A program made the position numbers and the translations under genes. The notes under the pieces were generated by a model. That model did not search any database. It was not told the origin of the DNA and saw only the letters and a program-made list of their open reading frames with translations. Of a stretch of 64,000 nucleotides of DNA, positions 10,529 to 23,433 are shown piece by piece. This DNA is from Megalopta genalis (lineage: Eukaryota; Arthropoda; Insecta; Hymenoptera; Halictidae), in NCBI RefSeq assembly GCF_051020955.1, contig NW_027476726.1, positions 1 through 64,000 on the forward strand. Direction: 5' to 3'. Every line of letters begins with the position of its first letter. The stretch's first letter is position 1.

Positions 10529-13500
10529 TCACAAGTATTTGTAGCTAAACCATTTGTTTTGCATGGATTTGAAGCTAAGCCTTCTACTTCGCATTCATTT
10601 GAAGCTAAATCATTTGTTTCGCATGGATTTGAAGCTAAGCCTTCTACATCACATTGATTTGCAGCTAAATCATGTGTTTCGCATGGATTTGTAGCCAACT
10701 CGTTCGTTTCGCATGCAGTTGTAGCTTAATAATGTATATCACAAGTATTTGTAGCTAAACCATTTGTTTTGCATGGATTTGAAGCTAAGCCTTCTACTTC
10801 GCATTCATTTGATGCTAAATCATTTGTTTCGCATGGATTTGAATCTAAGCCTTGTCCTTCGAATTGACTTGAAGCTAAATCATGTGTTTCGTATGGATTT
10901 GAAGCCAAACCTTCTACATAGAATTGATTTGAAGCTAAATCATGTGTCTTGCATGGAATTGAAGCTACCTCGTTTGTTCCTACAGTATTTAAAGCCATAT
11001 CACTTATATCGCAAGTATTTGAAGCTAAAACATATGTGTCGCATGGATTTGAAGCTGAACCTACTACATCGCATTGATTTGAAGCTAAATCTTGTGTATC
11101 GCATGGATTTAAAGCTAAACCTTCTACATCGCATTGGTTTGAAGCTAAATCATGTGAATCGCATGGATTTGAAGCTAACTCGTTCGTTTCACATGCAGTT
11201 GTAGCTAAATGATATATATCACAAGTATTTGTAGCTAATCCATTTGTTTTGCATGGATTTGAAGCTAACTCGTTCGTTTCACATGCAGTTGTAGCTAAAT
11301 GATATATATCACAAGTATTTGTAGCTAAACCATTTGTTTTGCATGGATTTGAAGCTAAGCCCTCTACTTCGCATTCATTTGAAGCTAAATCATTTGTTTC
11401 GCATGGATTTGAAGCTAAGCCTTCTACATCACATTGATTTGCAGCGAAATCATGTGTTTCGCATGCAGTTGTTGCTTAATAATGTATATCACAAGTATTT
11501 GTAGCTAAACCATTTGTTTTGCATGGATTTGAAGCTAAGCCTTCTACTTCGCATTCATTTGAAGCTAAATCATTTGTTTCGCATGGATTTGAAGCTAAGC
11601 CTTCTACATCACATTGATTTGCAGCGAAATCATGTGTTTCGCATGCAGTTGTTGCTTAATAATGTATATCACAAGTATTTGTAGCTAAACCATTTGTTTT
11701 GCATGGATTTGAAGCTAAGCCTTCTACTTCGCATTCATTTGAAGCTAAATCATTTGTTTCGCATGGATTTGAATCTAAGCCTTGTCCTTCGAATTGATTT
11801 GAAGCTAAATCATGTGTTTCGTATGGATTTGAAGCTAAACCTTCTACATCGAATTAATTTGAAGCTAAATCATGTGTCTCGCATGGAATTGAAGCTACCT
11901 CGTTTGTTCCTACAGTATTTAAAGCAATATCACTTATATCGCAAGTATTTGAAGCTAAAACATATGTGTCGCATGGATTTGAAGCTGAACCTACTACATC
12001 GCATTGATTTGAAGCTAAATCTTGTGTATCGCATGGATTTGAAGCTAAACCTTCTACATCGCATTGGTTTCAAGCTAAATCATGTGAATCGCATGGATTT
12101 GAAGCTAACTCGTTCGTTTCGCATGCTGTTGTAGCTAAATGATATATATCACAAGTATTTGTAGCTAATCCATTTGTTTTGCATGGATTTGAAGCTAAGC
12201 CCTCTACTTCGCATTCATTTGAAGCTAAATCATTTGTTTCGCATGGATTTGAAGCTAAGCCTTCTACATCACATTGATTTGCAGCGAAATCATGTGTTTC
12301 GCATGGATTTGAAGCTAACTCGTTCGTTTCGGATGCAGTTGTAGCTTAATAATGTATATCACAAGTATTTGTAGCTAAACCATTTGTTTTGCATGGATTT
12401 GAAGCTAAGCCATCTACTTCGAATTCATTTGAAGCTTAATCATTTGTTTCGCATGGATTTGAATCTAAGCCTTGTCCTTCGAATTGATTTGAAGCTAAAT
12501 CATGTGTCTCGCATGGAATTGAAGCTACCTCGTTTGTTCCTACAGTATTTAAAGCTATATCACTTATATCGCAAGTATTTGAAGCTAAAACATATGTGTC
12601 GCAATGGATTTGAAGCTGAACCTACTACATCGCATTGATTTGAAGCTAAATCTTGTGTATCGCATGGATTTGAAGCTAAACCTTCTACATCGCATTGGTT
12701 ATCAGCTAAATCATGTGTTTCGCATGGATTTGAAGCTAACTCGATCGTTTCGCATGCAGTTGTAGCTTAATAATGTATATCACAAGTATTTGTAGCTAAA
12801 CCATTTGTTTTGCATGGATTTGAAGCTAAGCCTTCTACTTCGCATTCATTTGAAGCTAAATCATTTGTTTCGCATCAATTTGAATCTAAGCCTTGTCCTT
12901 CGAATTGATTTGAAGCTAAACCATGTGTCTCGCATGGAATTGAAGCTACCTCGTTTGTTCCTACAGTATTTAAAGCTATATCACATATATCGCAAGTATT
13001 TGAAGCTAAAACATATGTGTCGCATGGATTTGAAGCTGAACCTACTACATCGCATTGATTTGAAGCTAAATCTTGTGTATCGCATGGATTTGAAGCTAAG
13101 TCGTTCGTTTCGCATGCAGTTGTAGCTTAATAATGTATATCACAAGTATTTGTAGCTAAACCATTTGTTTTGCATGGATTTGAAGCTAAGCCTTCTGCTT
13201 CGCATTCATCTGAAGCTAAATCATTTGTTTCGCATGGATTTGAAGCTAAGCCTTCTACATCACATTGATTTGCAGCTAAATCATGTGTTTCGCATGGATT
13301 TGAAGCTAACTCGTTCGTCTCGCATGCAGTTGTAGCTTAATAATGTATATCACAAGTATTTGTAGCTAAACCATTTGTTTTGCATGGATTTGAAGCTAAG
13401 CCTTCTACTTCGCATTCATTTGAAGCTAAATCATGTGTTTCGTATGGATTTGAATCTAAGCATTGTCCTTCGAATTGATTTGAAGCTAAATCATGTGTCT

Positions 13501-13739
13501 CGCATGGAATTGAAGCTACCTCGTTTGTTCCTACAGTATTTAAAGCTATATCACTTATATCGCAAGTATTTGAAGCTAAAACATATGTGTCGCATGGATT
13601 TGAAGCTGAACCTACTACATCGCATTGATTTGAAGCTAAACCTTCTACATCGCATTGGTTTGAAGCTAATTCATGTGAACCGCATGGATTTGAAGCTAAC
13701 TCGTTCGTTTCGCATGCAGTTGTAGCTAAATGATATATA
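10529..13739. repeat. Approximately 3.2-kb duplication in B, copy 2
   Basis: Units start at 10529 (210), 10739 (480), 11219 (90), 11309 (180), 11489 (180), 11669 (480), 12149 (210), 12359 (421), 12780 (360), 13140 (210) and 13350 (390). It is the tandem partner of 7588-10528. Where copy 1 has one 120-bp unit, copy 2 has 90 + 180 + 180 bp, the two 180-bp units being almost identical to each other. The unit at 12359 lacks two monomers present in its counterpart at 9088. The pair shows one large duplication followed by small gains and losses of whole monomers. Confidence 0.9.
11219..11668. repeat. Run of very short units (90, 180 and 180 bp)
   Basis: The 90-bp unit has three monomers and goes straight from ttttgcatggatttgaagct to aactcgttcg, so it lacks the unit's interior. 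The next two are 180-bp (six-monomer) units of the short type, ending in gcagttgttgctt after gcagcgaaatcatg. They differ from each other by little more than gccctc against gccttc near 11358 and 11538. The 120-bp unit at 8278 ends in the same gcagttgttgctt. These are the smallest units in the window and record local expansion and contraction by whole monomers. Confidence 0.88.
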
Positions 13740-16700
13740 TCACAAGTATTTGTAGCTAAACCATTTGTTTTGCATGGATTTGAAGCTAAGCCCTCTACTT
13801 CGCATTCATTTGAAGCTAAATCATTTGTTTCGCATGGATTTGAAGCTAAGCCTTCTACATCACATTGATTTGCAGCGAAATCATGTGTTTCGCATGGATT
13901 TGAAGCTAACTCGTTCGTTTCGCATGCAGTTGTAGCTTAATAATGTATATCACAAGTATTTGTAGCTAAACCATTTGTTTTGCATGGATTTGAAGCTAAG
14001 CCTTCTACTTCGCATTCATTTGAAGCTAAATCATTTGTTTCGCATGGATTTGAAGCTAAGACTTCTACATCACATTGATTTGCAGCTAAATCATGTGTTT
14101 CGCATGGATTTGAAGCTAACTTGTTCGTTTCGCATGCAGTTGTAGCTTAATAATATATATCACAAGTATTTGTAGCTAAACCATTTGTTTTGCATGGATT
14201 TGAAGCTAAGCCTTCTACTTCGCATTCATTTGAAGCTAAATCATTTGTTTCGCATGGATTTGAATCTAAGCCTTGTCCTTCGAATTGATTTGAAGCTAAA
14301 TCATGTGTTTCGTATGGATTTGAAGCCAAACCTTCTACATCGAATTGATTTGAAGCTAAATCATGTGTCTCGCATGGAATTGAAGCTACCTCGTTTGTTC
14401 CTACAGTATTTAAAGCTATATCACTTATATCGCAAGTATTTGAAGCTAAAACATATGTGTCGCAATGGATTTGAAGCTGAACCTACTACATCGCATTGAT
14501 TTGAAGCTAAATCTTGTGTATCGCATGGATTTGAAGCTAAACCTTCTACATCGCATTGGTTATCAGCTAAATCATGTGTTTCGCATGGATTTGAAGCTAA
14601 CTCGTTCGTTTCGCATGCAGTTGTAGCTTAATAATGTATATCACAAGTATTTGTAGCTAAACCATTTGTTTTGCATGGATTTGAAGCTAAGCCTTCTACT
14701 TCGCATTCATTTGAAGCTAAATCATTTGTTTCGCATGGATTTGAATCTAAGCCTTGTCCTTCGAATTGATTTGAAGCTAAATCATGTGTTTCGTATGGAT
14801 TTGATGCTAAACCTTCTACATCGAATTGATTTGAAGCTAAATCATGTGTCTCGCATGGATTTGAAGCTACCTCGTTTGTTCCTACAGTATTTAAATCTAT
14901 ATCACTTATATCGCAAGTATTTGAATCTAAAACATATGTGTCGCATGGATTTGAAGCTGAACCTACTACATCGCATTGATGTGAAGATAAATCTTGTGTA
15001 TCGCATGGATTTGAAGCTAAACCTTCTACATCGCATTGGTTTGAAGCTAAATCATGTGAATCGCATGGATTCGAAACTAACTCGTTCGTTTCGCATGCAG
15101 TTGTAGCTTAATAATGTATATCACAAGTATTTGTAGCTAAACCATTTGTTTTGCATGGATTTGAAGCTAAGCCTTCTACTTCGCATTCATTTGATGCTAA
15201 ATCATTTGTTTCGCATGGATTTGAAGCTAAGCCTTCAACATCACATTGATTTGCAGCTAAATCATGTGTTTCGCATGGATTTGAAGCCAACTCGTTCGTT
15301 TCGCATGCAGTTGTAGCTTAATAATGTATATCACAAGTATTTGTAGCTAAACCATTTGTTTTGCATGGATTTGAAGCTAAGCCTTCTACTTCGCATTCAT
15401 TTGATGCTAAATCATTTGTTTCGCATGGATTTGAATCTAAGCCTTGTCCTTCGAATTGACTTGAAGCTAAATCATGTGTTTCGTATGGATTTGAAGCCAA
15501 ACCTTCTACATAGAATTAATTTGAAGCTAAATCATGTGTCTCGCATGGAATTGAAGCTACCTCGTTTGTTCCTACAGTATTTAAAGCTATATCACTTATA
15601 TCGCAAGTATTTGAAGCTAAAACATATGTGTCGCATGGATTTGAAGCTGAACCTACTACATCGCATTGATTTGAAGCTAAATCTTGTGTATCGCATGGAT
15701 TTAAAGCTAAACCTTCTACATCGCATTGGTTTGAAGCTAAATCATGTGAATCGCATGGATTTGAAGCTAACTCGTTCGTTTCCCATGCAGTTGTAGCTAA
15801 ATGATATATATCACAAGTATTTGTAGCTAATCCATTTGTTTTGCATGGATTTGAAGCTAAGCATTCTACTTCGCAGTCATTTGAAGCTAAATCATTTGTT
15901 TCGCATGGATTTGAAGCTAAACCTTCTACATCGCATTGGTTTGAAGCTATATCATGTGAATCGCATGGATTTGAAGCTAACTCGTTCGTTTCGCATGCAG
16001 TTGTAGCTTAATAATGTATATCACAAGTATTTGTAGCTAAACCATTTGTTTTGCGTGGATTTGAAGCTAAGCCTTCTACATCGCATTCATTTGAAGCTAA
16101 ATCATTTGTTTCGCATGGATTTGAATCTAAGCCATGTCCTTCGAATTGATTTGAAGCTAAATCATGTGTTTCGTATGGATTTGAAGCTAAACCTTCTACA
16201 TCGAATTGATTTGAAGCTAAATCATGTGTCTCGCATGGAATTGAAGCTACCTCGTTTGTTCCTACAGTATTTAAAGCTATATCACTTATATCGCAAGTAT
16301 TTGAAGCTAAAACATATGTGTCGCATGGATTTGAAGCTGAACCTACTACATCGCATTGATTTGAAGCTAAACCTTCTACATCGCATTGGTTTGAAGCTAA
16401 ATCATGTGAATCGCATGGATTTGAAGCTAACTCGTTCGTTTCACATGCAGTTGTAGCTAAATGATATATATCACAAGTATTTGTAGCTAAACCATTTGTT
16501 TTGCATGGATTTGAAGCTAAGCCTTCTACTTCGCATTCATTTGAAGCCAAATCATTTGTTTCGCATGGATTTGAAGCTAAGCCTTCTACATCACATTGAT
16601 TTGCAGCTAGATCATGTGTTTCGCATGGATTTGAAGCTAACTTGTTCGTTTCGCATGCACTTGTAGCTTAATAATATATATCACAAGTATTTGTAGCTAA

Positions 16701-19501
16701 ACCAATTGTTTTGCATGGATTTGAAGCTAAGCCTTCTACTTCGCATTCATTTGAAGCTAAATCATTTGTTTCGCATGGATTTGAATCTAAGCCTTGTCCT
16801 TCGAATTGATTTGAAGCTAAATCATGTGTTTCGTATGGATTTGATGCTAATCCTTCTACATCGAATTGATTTGAAGCTAAATCATGTGTCTCGCATGGAT
16901 TTGAAGCTACCTCGTTTGTTCCTACAGTATTTAAATCTATATCACTTATATCGCAAGTATTTGAAGCTAAAACATATGTGTCGCAATGGATTTGAAGCTG
17001 AACCTACTACATCGCATTGATTTGAAGCTAAATCTTGTGTATCGCATGGATTTGAAGCTAAACCTTCTACATCGCATTGGTTATCAGCTAAATCATGTGT
17101 TTCGCATGGATTTGAAGCTAACTCGTTCGTTTCGCATGCAGTTGTAGCTTAATAATGTATATCACAAGTATTTGTAGCTAAACCATTTGTTTTGCATGGA
17201 TTTGAAGCTAAGCCTTCTACTTCGCATTCATTTGAAGCTAAATCATTTGTTTCGCATGGATTTGAATCTAAGCCTTGTCCTTCGAATTGATTTGAAGCTA
17301 AATCATGTGTTTCGTATGGATTTGATGCTAAACCTTCTACATCGAATTGATTTGAAGCTAAATCATGTGTCTCGCATGGATTTGAAGCTACCTCGTTTGT
17401 TCCTACAGTATTTAAATCTATATCACTTATATCGCAAGTATTTGAATCTAAAACATATGTGTCGCATGGATTTGAAGCTGAACCTACTACATCGCATTGA
17501 TGTGAAGCTAAATCTTGTGTATCGCATGGATTTGAAGCTAAACCTTCTACATCGCATTGGTTTGAAGCTAAATCATGTGAATCGCATGGATTTGAAGCTA
17601 ACTCGTTCGTTTCGCATGCAGTTGTAGCTTAATAATGTATATCACAAGTATTTGTAGCTAAACCATTTGTTTTGCATGGATTTGAAGCTAAGCCTTCTAC
17701 ATCGCATTCATTTGAAGCTAAATCATTTGTTTCGCATGGATTTGAATCTAAGCCATGTCCTTCGAATTGATTTGAAGCTAAATCATGTGTTTCGTATGGA
17801 TTTGAAGCTAAACCTTCTACATCGAATTGATTTGAAGCTAAATCATGTGTCTCGCATGGAATTGAAGCTACCTCGTTTGTTCCTACAGTATTTAAAGCTA
17901 TATCACTTATATCGCAAGTATTTGAAGCTAAAACATATGTGTCGCATGGATTTGAAGCTGAACCTACTACATCGCTTTGATTTGAAGCTAAATCTTGTGT
18001 ATCGCATGGATTTGAAGCTAAACCTTCTACATCGCATTGGTTTGAAGCTAAATCATGTGAATCGCATGGATTTGAAGCTAACTCGTTCGTTTCGCATGCA
18101 GTTGTAGCTTAATAATGTATATCACAAGTATTTGTAGCTAAACCATTTGTTTTGCATGGATTTGAAGCTAAGCCTTCTACTTCGCATTCATTTGAAGCTA
18201 AATCATTTGTTTCGCATGGATTTGAAGCTAAGCCTTCTACATCACATTGATTTGCAGCTAAATCATGTGTTTCGCATGGATTTGAAGCTAACTTGTTCGT
18301 TTCGCATGCAGTTGTAGCTTAATAATATATATCACAAGTATTTGTAGCTAAACCATTTGTTTTGCATGGATTTGAAGCTAAGCCTTCTACTTCGCATTCA
18401 TTTGAAGCTAAATCATTTGTTTCGCATGGATTTGAATCTAAGCCTTGTCCTTCGAATTGATTTGAAGCTAAATCATGTGTTTCGTATGGATTTGAAGCCA
18501 AACCTTCTACATGGAATTAATTTGAAGCTAAATCATGTGTCTCGCATGGAATTGAAGCTACCTCGTTTGTTCTTACAGTATTTAAAGCTATATCACTTAT
18601 ATCGCAAGTATTTAAAGCTAAAACATATGTGTCGCATGGATTTGAAGCTGAACCTACTACATCGCATTGATTTGAAGCTAAATCTTGTGTATCGCATGGA
18701 TTTGAAGCTAAACCTTCTACATCACATTGATTTGCAGCTAAATCATGTGAATCGCATGGATTTGAAGCTAACTCGTTCGTTTCGCATGCAGTTGTAGCTA
18801 AATGATATATATCACAAGTATTTGTAGCTAATCCATTTGTTTTGCATGGATTTGAAGCTAAGCCTTCTACTTCGCATTCATTTGAAGCTAAATCATTTGT
18901 TTCGCATGGATTTGAATCTAAGCCTTGTCCTTCGAATTGATTTGAAGCTAAATCATGTGTTTCGTATGGATTTGAAGCCAAACCTTCTACATCGAATTGA
19001 TTTGAAGCTAAATCATGTGTCTCGCATGGAATTGAAGCTACCTCGTTTGTTCCTACAGTATTTAAAGCTATATCACATATATCGCAAGTATTTGAAGCTA
19101 AAACATATGTGTCGCATGGATTTGAAGCTGAACCTACTACATCGCATTGATGTGAAGCTAAATCTTGTGTATCGCATGGATTTGAAGCTAAACCTTCTAC
19201 ATCGCATCGGTTTGAAGCTAAATCATGTGAATCGCATGGATTTGAAGCTAACTCGTTCGTTTCGCATGCAGTTGTAGCTTAATATTGTATATCACAAGTA
19301 TTTGTAGCTAAACCATTTGTTTTGCATGGATTTGAAGCTAAGCCTTCTGCTTCGCATTCATTTGAAGCTAAATCATTTGTTTCGCATGGATTTGAAGCTA
19401 AGCCTTCTACATCACATTGATTTGCAGCTAAATCATGTGTTTCGCATGGATTTGAAGCTAACTTGTTCGTTTCGCATGCAGTTGTAGCTTAATAATATAT
19501 A
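13740..19501. repeat. Subfamily B units 26-41
   Basis: Units start at 13740 (210), 13950 (210), 14160 (481), 14641 (480), 15121 (210), 15331 (480), 15811 (210), 16021 (450), 16471 (210), 16681 (481), 17162 (480), 17642 (480), 18122 (210), 18332 (480), 18812 (480) and 19292 (210). Units 14160-15810 recur at 19502-21152 with a constant 5342-bp offset. Units 16471-17161 resemble 6421 onwards and 21153 onwards (gcagctagatcatg, gcacttg, accaattg). The 450-bp unit lacks one monomer, that with aaatcttgtgtatcgc. The 481-bp units carry the gcaatgg single-base insertion. No gene is visible. Confidence 0.88.
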
Positions 19502-21152
19502 TCACAAGTATTTGTAGCTAAACCATTTGTTTTGCATGGATTTGAAGCTAAGCCTTCTACTTCGCATTCATTTGAAGCTAAATCATTTGTTTCGCATGGA
19601 TTTGAATCTAAGCCTTGTCCTTCGAATTGATTTGAAGCTAAATCATGTGTTTCGTATGGATTTGAAGCCAAACCTTCTACATCGAATTGATTTGAAGCTA
19701 AATCATGTGTCTCGCATGGAATTGAAGCTACCTCGTTTGTTCCTACAGTATTTAAAGCTATATCACTTATATCGCAAGTATTTGAAGCTAAAACATATGT
19801 GTCGCAATGGATTTGAAGCTGAACCTACTACATCGCATTGATTTGAAGCTAAATCTTGTGTATCGCATGGATTTGAAGCTAAACCTTCTACATCGCATTG
19901 GTTATCAGCTAAATCATGTGTTTCGCATGGATTTGAAGCTAACTCGTTCGTTTCGCATGCAGTTGTAGCTTAATAATGTATATCACAAGTATTTGTAGCT
20001 AAACCATTTGTTTTGCATGGATTTGAAGCTAAGCCTTCTACTTCGCATTCATTTGAAGCTAAATCATTTGTTTCGCATGGATTTGAATCTAAGCCTTGTC
20101 CTTCGAATTGATTTGAAGCTAAATCATGTGTTTCGTATGGATTTGATGCTAAACCTTCTACATCGAATTGATTTGAAGCTAAATCATGTGTCTCGCATGG
20201 ATTTGAAGCTACCTCGTTTGTTCCTACAGTATTTAAATCTATATCACTTATATCGCAAGTATTTGAATCTAAAACATATGTGTCGAATGGATTTGAAGCT
20301 GAACCTACTACATCGCATTGATGTGAAGCTAAATCTTGTGTATCGCATGGATTTGAAGCTAAACCTTCTACATCGCATTGGTTTTAAGCTAAATCATGTG
20401 AATCGCTTGGATTCGAAGCTAACTCGTTGGTTTCGCATGCAGTTGTAGCTTAATAATGTATATCACAAGTATTTGTAGCTAAACCATTTGTTTTGCATGG
20501 ATTTGAAGCTAAGCCTTCTACTTCGCATTCATTTGATGCTAAATCATTTGCTTCGCATGGATTTGAAGCTAAGCCTTCTACATCACATTGATTTGCAGCT
20601 AAATCATGTGTTTCGCATGGATTTGAAGCCAACTCGTTCGTTTCGCATGCAGTTGTAGCTTAATAATGTATATCACAAGTATTTGTAGCTAAACCATTTG
20701 TTTTGCATGGATTTGAAGCTAAGCCTTCTACTTCGCATTCATTTGATGCTAAATCATTTGTTTCGCATGGATTTGAATCTAAGCCTTGTCCTTCGAATTG
20801 ACTTGAAGCTAAATCATGTGTTTCGTATGGATTTGAAGCCAAACCTTCTACATAGAATTAATTTGAAGCTAAATCATGTGTCTCGCATGGAATTGAAGCT
20901 ACCTCGTTTGTTCCTACAGTATTTAAAGCTATATCACTTATATCGCAAGTATTTGAAGGTAAAACATATGTGTCGCATGGATTTGAAGCTGAACCTACTA
21001 CATCGCATTGATTTGAAGCTAAATCTTGTGTATCGCATGGATTTAAAGCTAAACCTTCTACATCGCATTGGTTTGGAGCTAAATCATGTGAATCGCATGG
21101 ATTTGAAGCTAACTCGTTCGTTTCACATGCAGTTGTAGCTAAATGATATATA

Positions 21153-21362
21153 TCACAAGTATTTGTAGCTAAACCATTTGTTTTGCATGGATTTGAAGCT
21201 AAGCCTTCTACTTCGCATTCATTTGAAGCTAAATCATTTGTTTCGCATGGATTTGAAGCTAAGCCTTCTACATCACATTGATTTGCAGCTAGATCATGTG
21301 TTTCGCATGGATTTGAAGCTAACTTGTTCGTTTCGCATGCACTTGTAGCTTAATAATATATA
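21153..21362. repeat. Representative short 7-monomer unit of subfamily B (210 bp)
   Basis: The short unit opens and closes like the full unit. It jumps from the third or fourth monomer to a monomer type of its own, gccttctacatcac followed by attgatttgcagct, then tcatgtgtttcgc and gctaactcg or gctaacttg. Forty copies occur, for example at 6421, 7588, 8878, 13740, 13950, 18122, 24333, 28832, 34562, 48543, 59522, 59732 and 63301. Most lie singly between full units; a few are adjacent pairs. The atcacattgatttgcagct type also occurs inside some full units (for example 18721-18750), so full and short units have exchanged segments. The length equals a full unit minus nine monomers. Confidence 0.9.
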
Positions 21363-21842
21363 TCACAAGTATTTGTAGCTAAACCAATTGTTTTGCATGG
21401 ATTTGAAGCTAAGCCTTCTACTTCGCATTCATTTGAAGCTAAATCATTTGTTTCGCATGGATTTGGATCTAAGCCTTGTCCTTCGAATTGATTTGAAGCT
21501 AAATCATGTGTTTCGTATGGATTTGATGCTAAACCTTCTACATCGAATTGATTTGAAGCTAAATCATGTGTCTCGCATGGATTTGAAGCTACCTCGTTTG
21601 TTCCTACAGTATTTAAATCTATATCACTTATATCGCAAGTATTTGAATCTAAAACATATGTGTCGCATGGATTTGAAGCTGAACCTACTACATCGCATTG
21701 ATGTGAAGCTAAATCTTGTGTATCGCATGGATTTGAAGCTAAACCTTCTACATCGCATTGGTTATCAGCTAAATCATGTGAATCGCATGGATTTGAAGCT
21801 AACTCGTTCGTTTCGCATGCAGTTGTAGCTTAATAATGTATA

Positions 21843-22322
21843 TCACAAGTATTTGTAGCTAAACCATTTGTTTTGCATGGATTTGAAGCTAAGCCTTCTA
21901 CTTCGCATTCATTTGAAGCTAAATCATTTGTTTCGCATGGATTTGAATCTAAGCCTTGTCCTTCGAATTGATTTGAAGCTAAATCATGTGTTTCGTATGG
22001 ATTTGATGCTAAACCTTCTACATCGAATTGATTTGAAGCTAAATCATGTGTCTCGCATGGATTTGAAGCTACCTCGTTTGTTCCTACAGTATTTAAATCT
22101 ATATCACTTATATCGCAAGTATTTGAATCTAAAACATATGTGTCGCATGGATTTGAAGCTGAACCTACTACATCGCATTGATGTGAAGCTAAATCTTGTG
22201 TATCGCATGGATTTGAAGCTAAACCTTCTACATCGCATTGGTTTGAAGCTAAATCATGTGAATCGCATGGATTTGAAGCTAACTCGTTCGTTTCGCATGC
22301 AGTTGTAGCTTAATAATGTATA
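21843..22322. repeat. Representative full 16-monomer unit of subfamily B (480 bp)
   Basis: This typical full unit shows the order of monomer landmarks. In 5' to 3' order these are tcacaagtatttgtagct; ttttgcatgg; gccttctacttcgcattc; aatctaagccttgtcc; ttcgaattgattt; tttcgtatgg; a second tcgaattgattt; gctacctcgtttgttcc; tacagtatttaaa; acttatatcgcaagt; aaaacatatgtgtcgc; gctgaacctactac; aaatcttgtgtatcgc; cattggttt; gctaactcgttcg; and gcatgcagttgtagcttaat. Positions that vary among full units include gaagct or gatgct, gctaaacc or gccaaacc, tggattt or tggaattg before the gctacctcg monomer, cattgattt or cattgatgt, and the closing ttaataatg or taaatgata. These variants identify unit lineages. Confidence 0.93.
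21868..22308 (+). other. Recurrent 146-codon open frame present in most full units; not called a gene
   Basis: This is a typical example of the open frame that full B units show on the + strand. It starts at TTG, reads through 14 to 15 monomers in the LK frame (DLKLN), and stops at TAG in ttgtagctt. The copies recur every 480, 690 or 900 bp with the spacing of the units themselves. Units with the gcaatgg insertion truncate the frame at 104 codons, and 420-bp units give 126. A eukaryotic start would need the ATG three codons in. No signal peptide, catalytic motif or flanking promoter arrangement is visible. Confidence 0.85.
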
Positions 22323-23433
22323 TCACAAGTATTTGTAGCTAAACCATTTGTTTTGCATGGATTTGAAGCTAAGCCTTCTACATCGCATTCATTTGAAGCT
22401 AAATCATTTGTTTCGCATGGATTTGAATCTAAGCCTTGTCCTTCGAATTGATTTGAAGCTAAATCATGTGTTTCGTATGGATTTGAAGCCAAACCTTCTA
22501 CATCGAATTGATTTGAAGCTAAATCATGTGTCTCGCATGGAATTGAAGCTACCTCGTTTGTTCCTACAGTATTTAAAGCTATATCACTTATATCGCAAGT
22601 ATTTGAAGGTAAAACATATGTGTCGCAATGGATTTGAAGCTGAACCTACTACATCGCATTGATTTGAAGCTAAATCTTGTGTATCGCATGGATTTGAAGC
22701 TAAACCTTCTACATCGCATTGGTTATCAGCTAAATCATGTGTTTCGCATGGATTTGAAGCTAACTCTTTCGTTTCGCATGCAGTTGTAGCTTAATAATGT
22801 ATATCACAAGTATTTGTAGCTAAACCATTTGTTTTGCATGGATTTGAAGCTAAGCCTTCTACTTCGCATTCATTTGAAGCTAAATCATTTGTTTCGCATC
22901 AATTTGAATCTAAGCCTTGTCCTTCGAATTGATTTGAAGCTAAACCATGTGTCTCGCATGGAATTGAAGCTACCTCGTTTGTTCCTACAGTATTTAAAGC
23001 TATATCACATATATCGCAAGTATTTGAAGCTAAAACATATGTGTCGCATGGATTTGAAGCTGAACCTACTACATCGCATTGATTTGAAGCTAAATCTTGT
23101 GTATCGCATGGATTTGAAGCTAAGTCGTTCGTTTCGCATGCAGTTGTAGCTTAATAATGTATATCACAAGTATTTGTAGCTAAACCATTTGTTTTGCATG
23201 GATTTGAAGCTAAGCCTTCTGCTTCGCATTCATTTGAAGCTAAATCATTTGTTTCGCATGGATTTGAAGCTAAGCCTTCTACATCGCATTGATTTGAAGC
23301 TAAATCTTGTGTATCGCATGGATTTGAAGCTAAACCTTCTACATCGCATTGGTTTGAAGCTAAATCATGTGAATCGCATGGATTTGAAGCTAACTCGTTC
23401 GTTTCACATGCAGTTGTAGCTTAATAATGTATA

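Larger units (their letters stand above)
19502..23433. repeat. Subfamily B units 42-51
   Basis: Units start at 19502 (481), 19983 (480), 20463 (210), 20673 (480), 21153 (210), 21363 (480), 21843 (480), 22323 (481), 22804 (360) and 23164 (270). The first four repeat 14160-15810 at 5342 bp. The 360-bp unit at 22804 repeats those at 9569 and 12780. The 270-bp unit at 23164 is unique in the window: it jumps from the early gccttctacatcgc monomer straight to aaatcttgtgtatcgc, a deletion of seven monomers from a full unit. No gene is visible. Confidence 0.88.
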
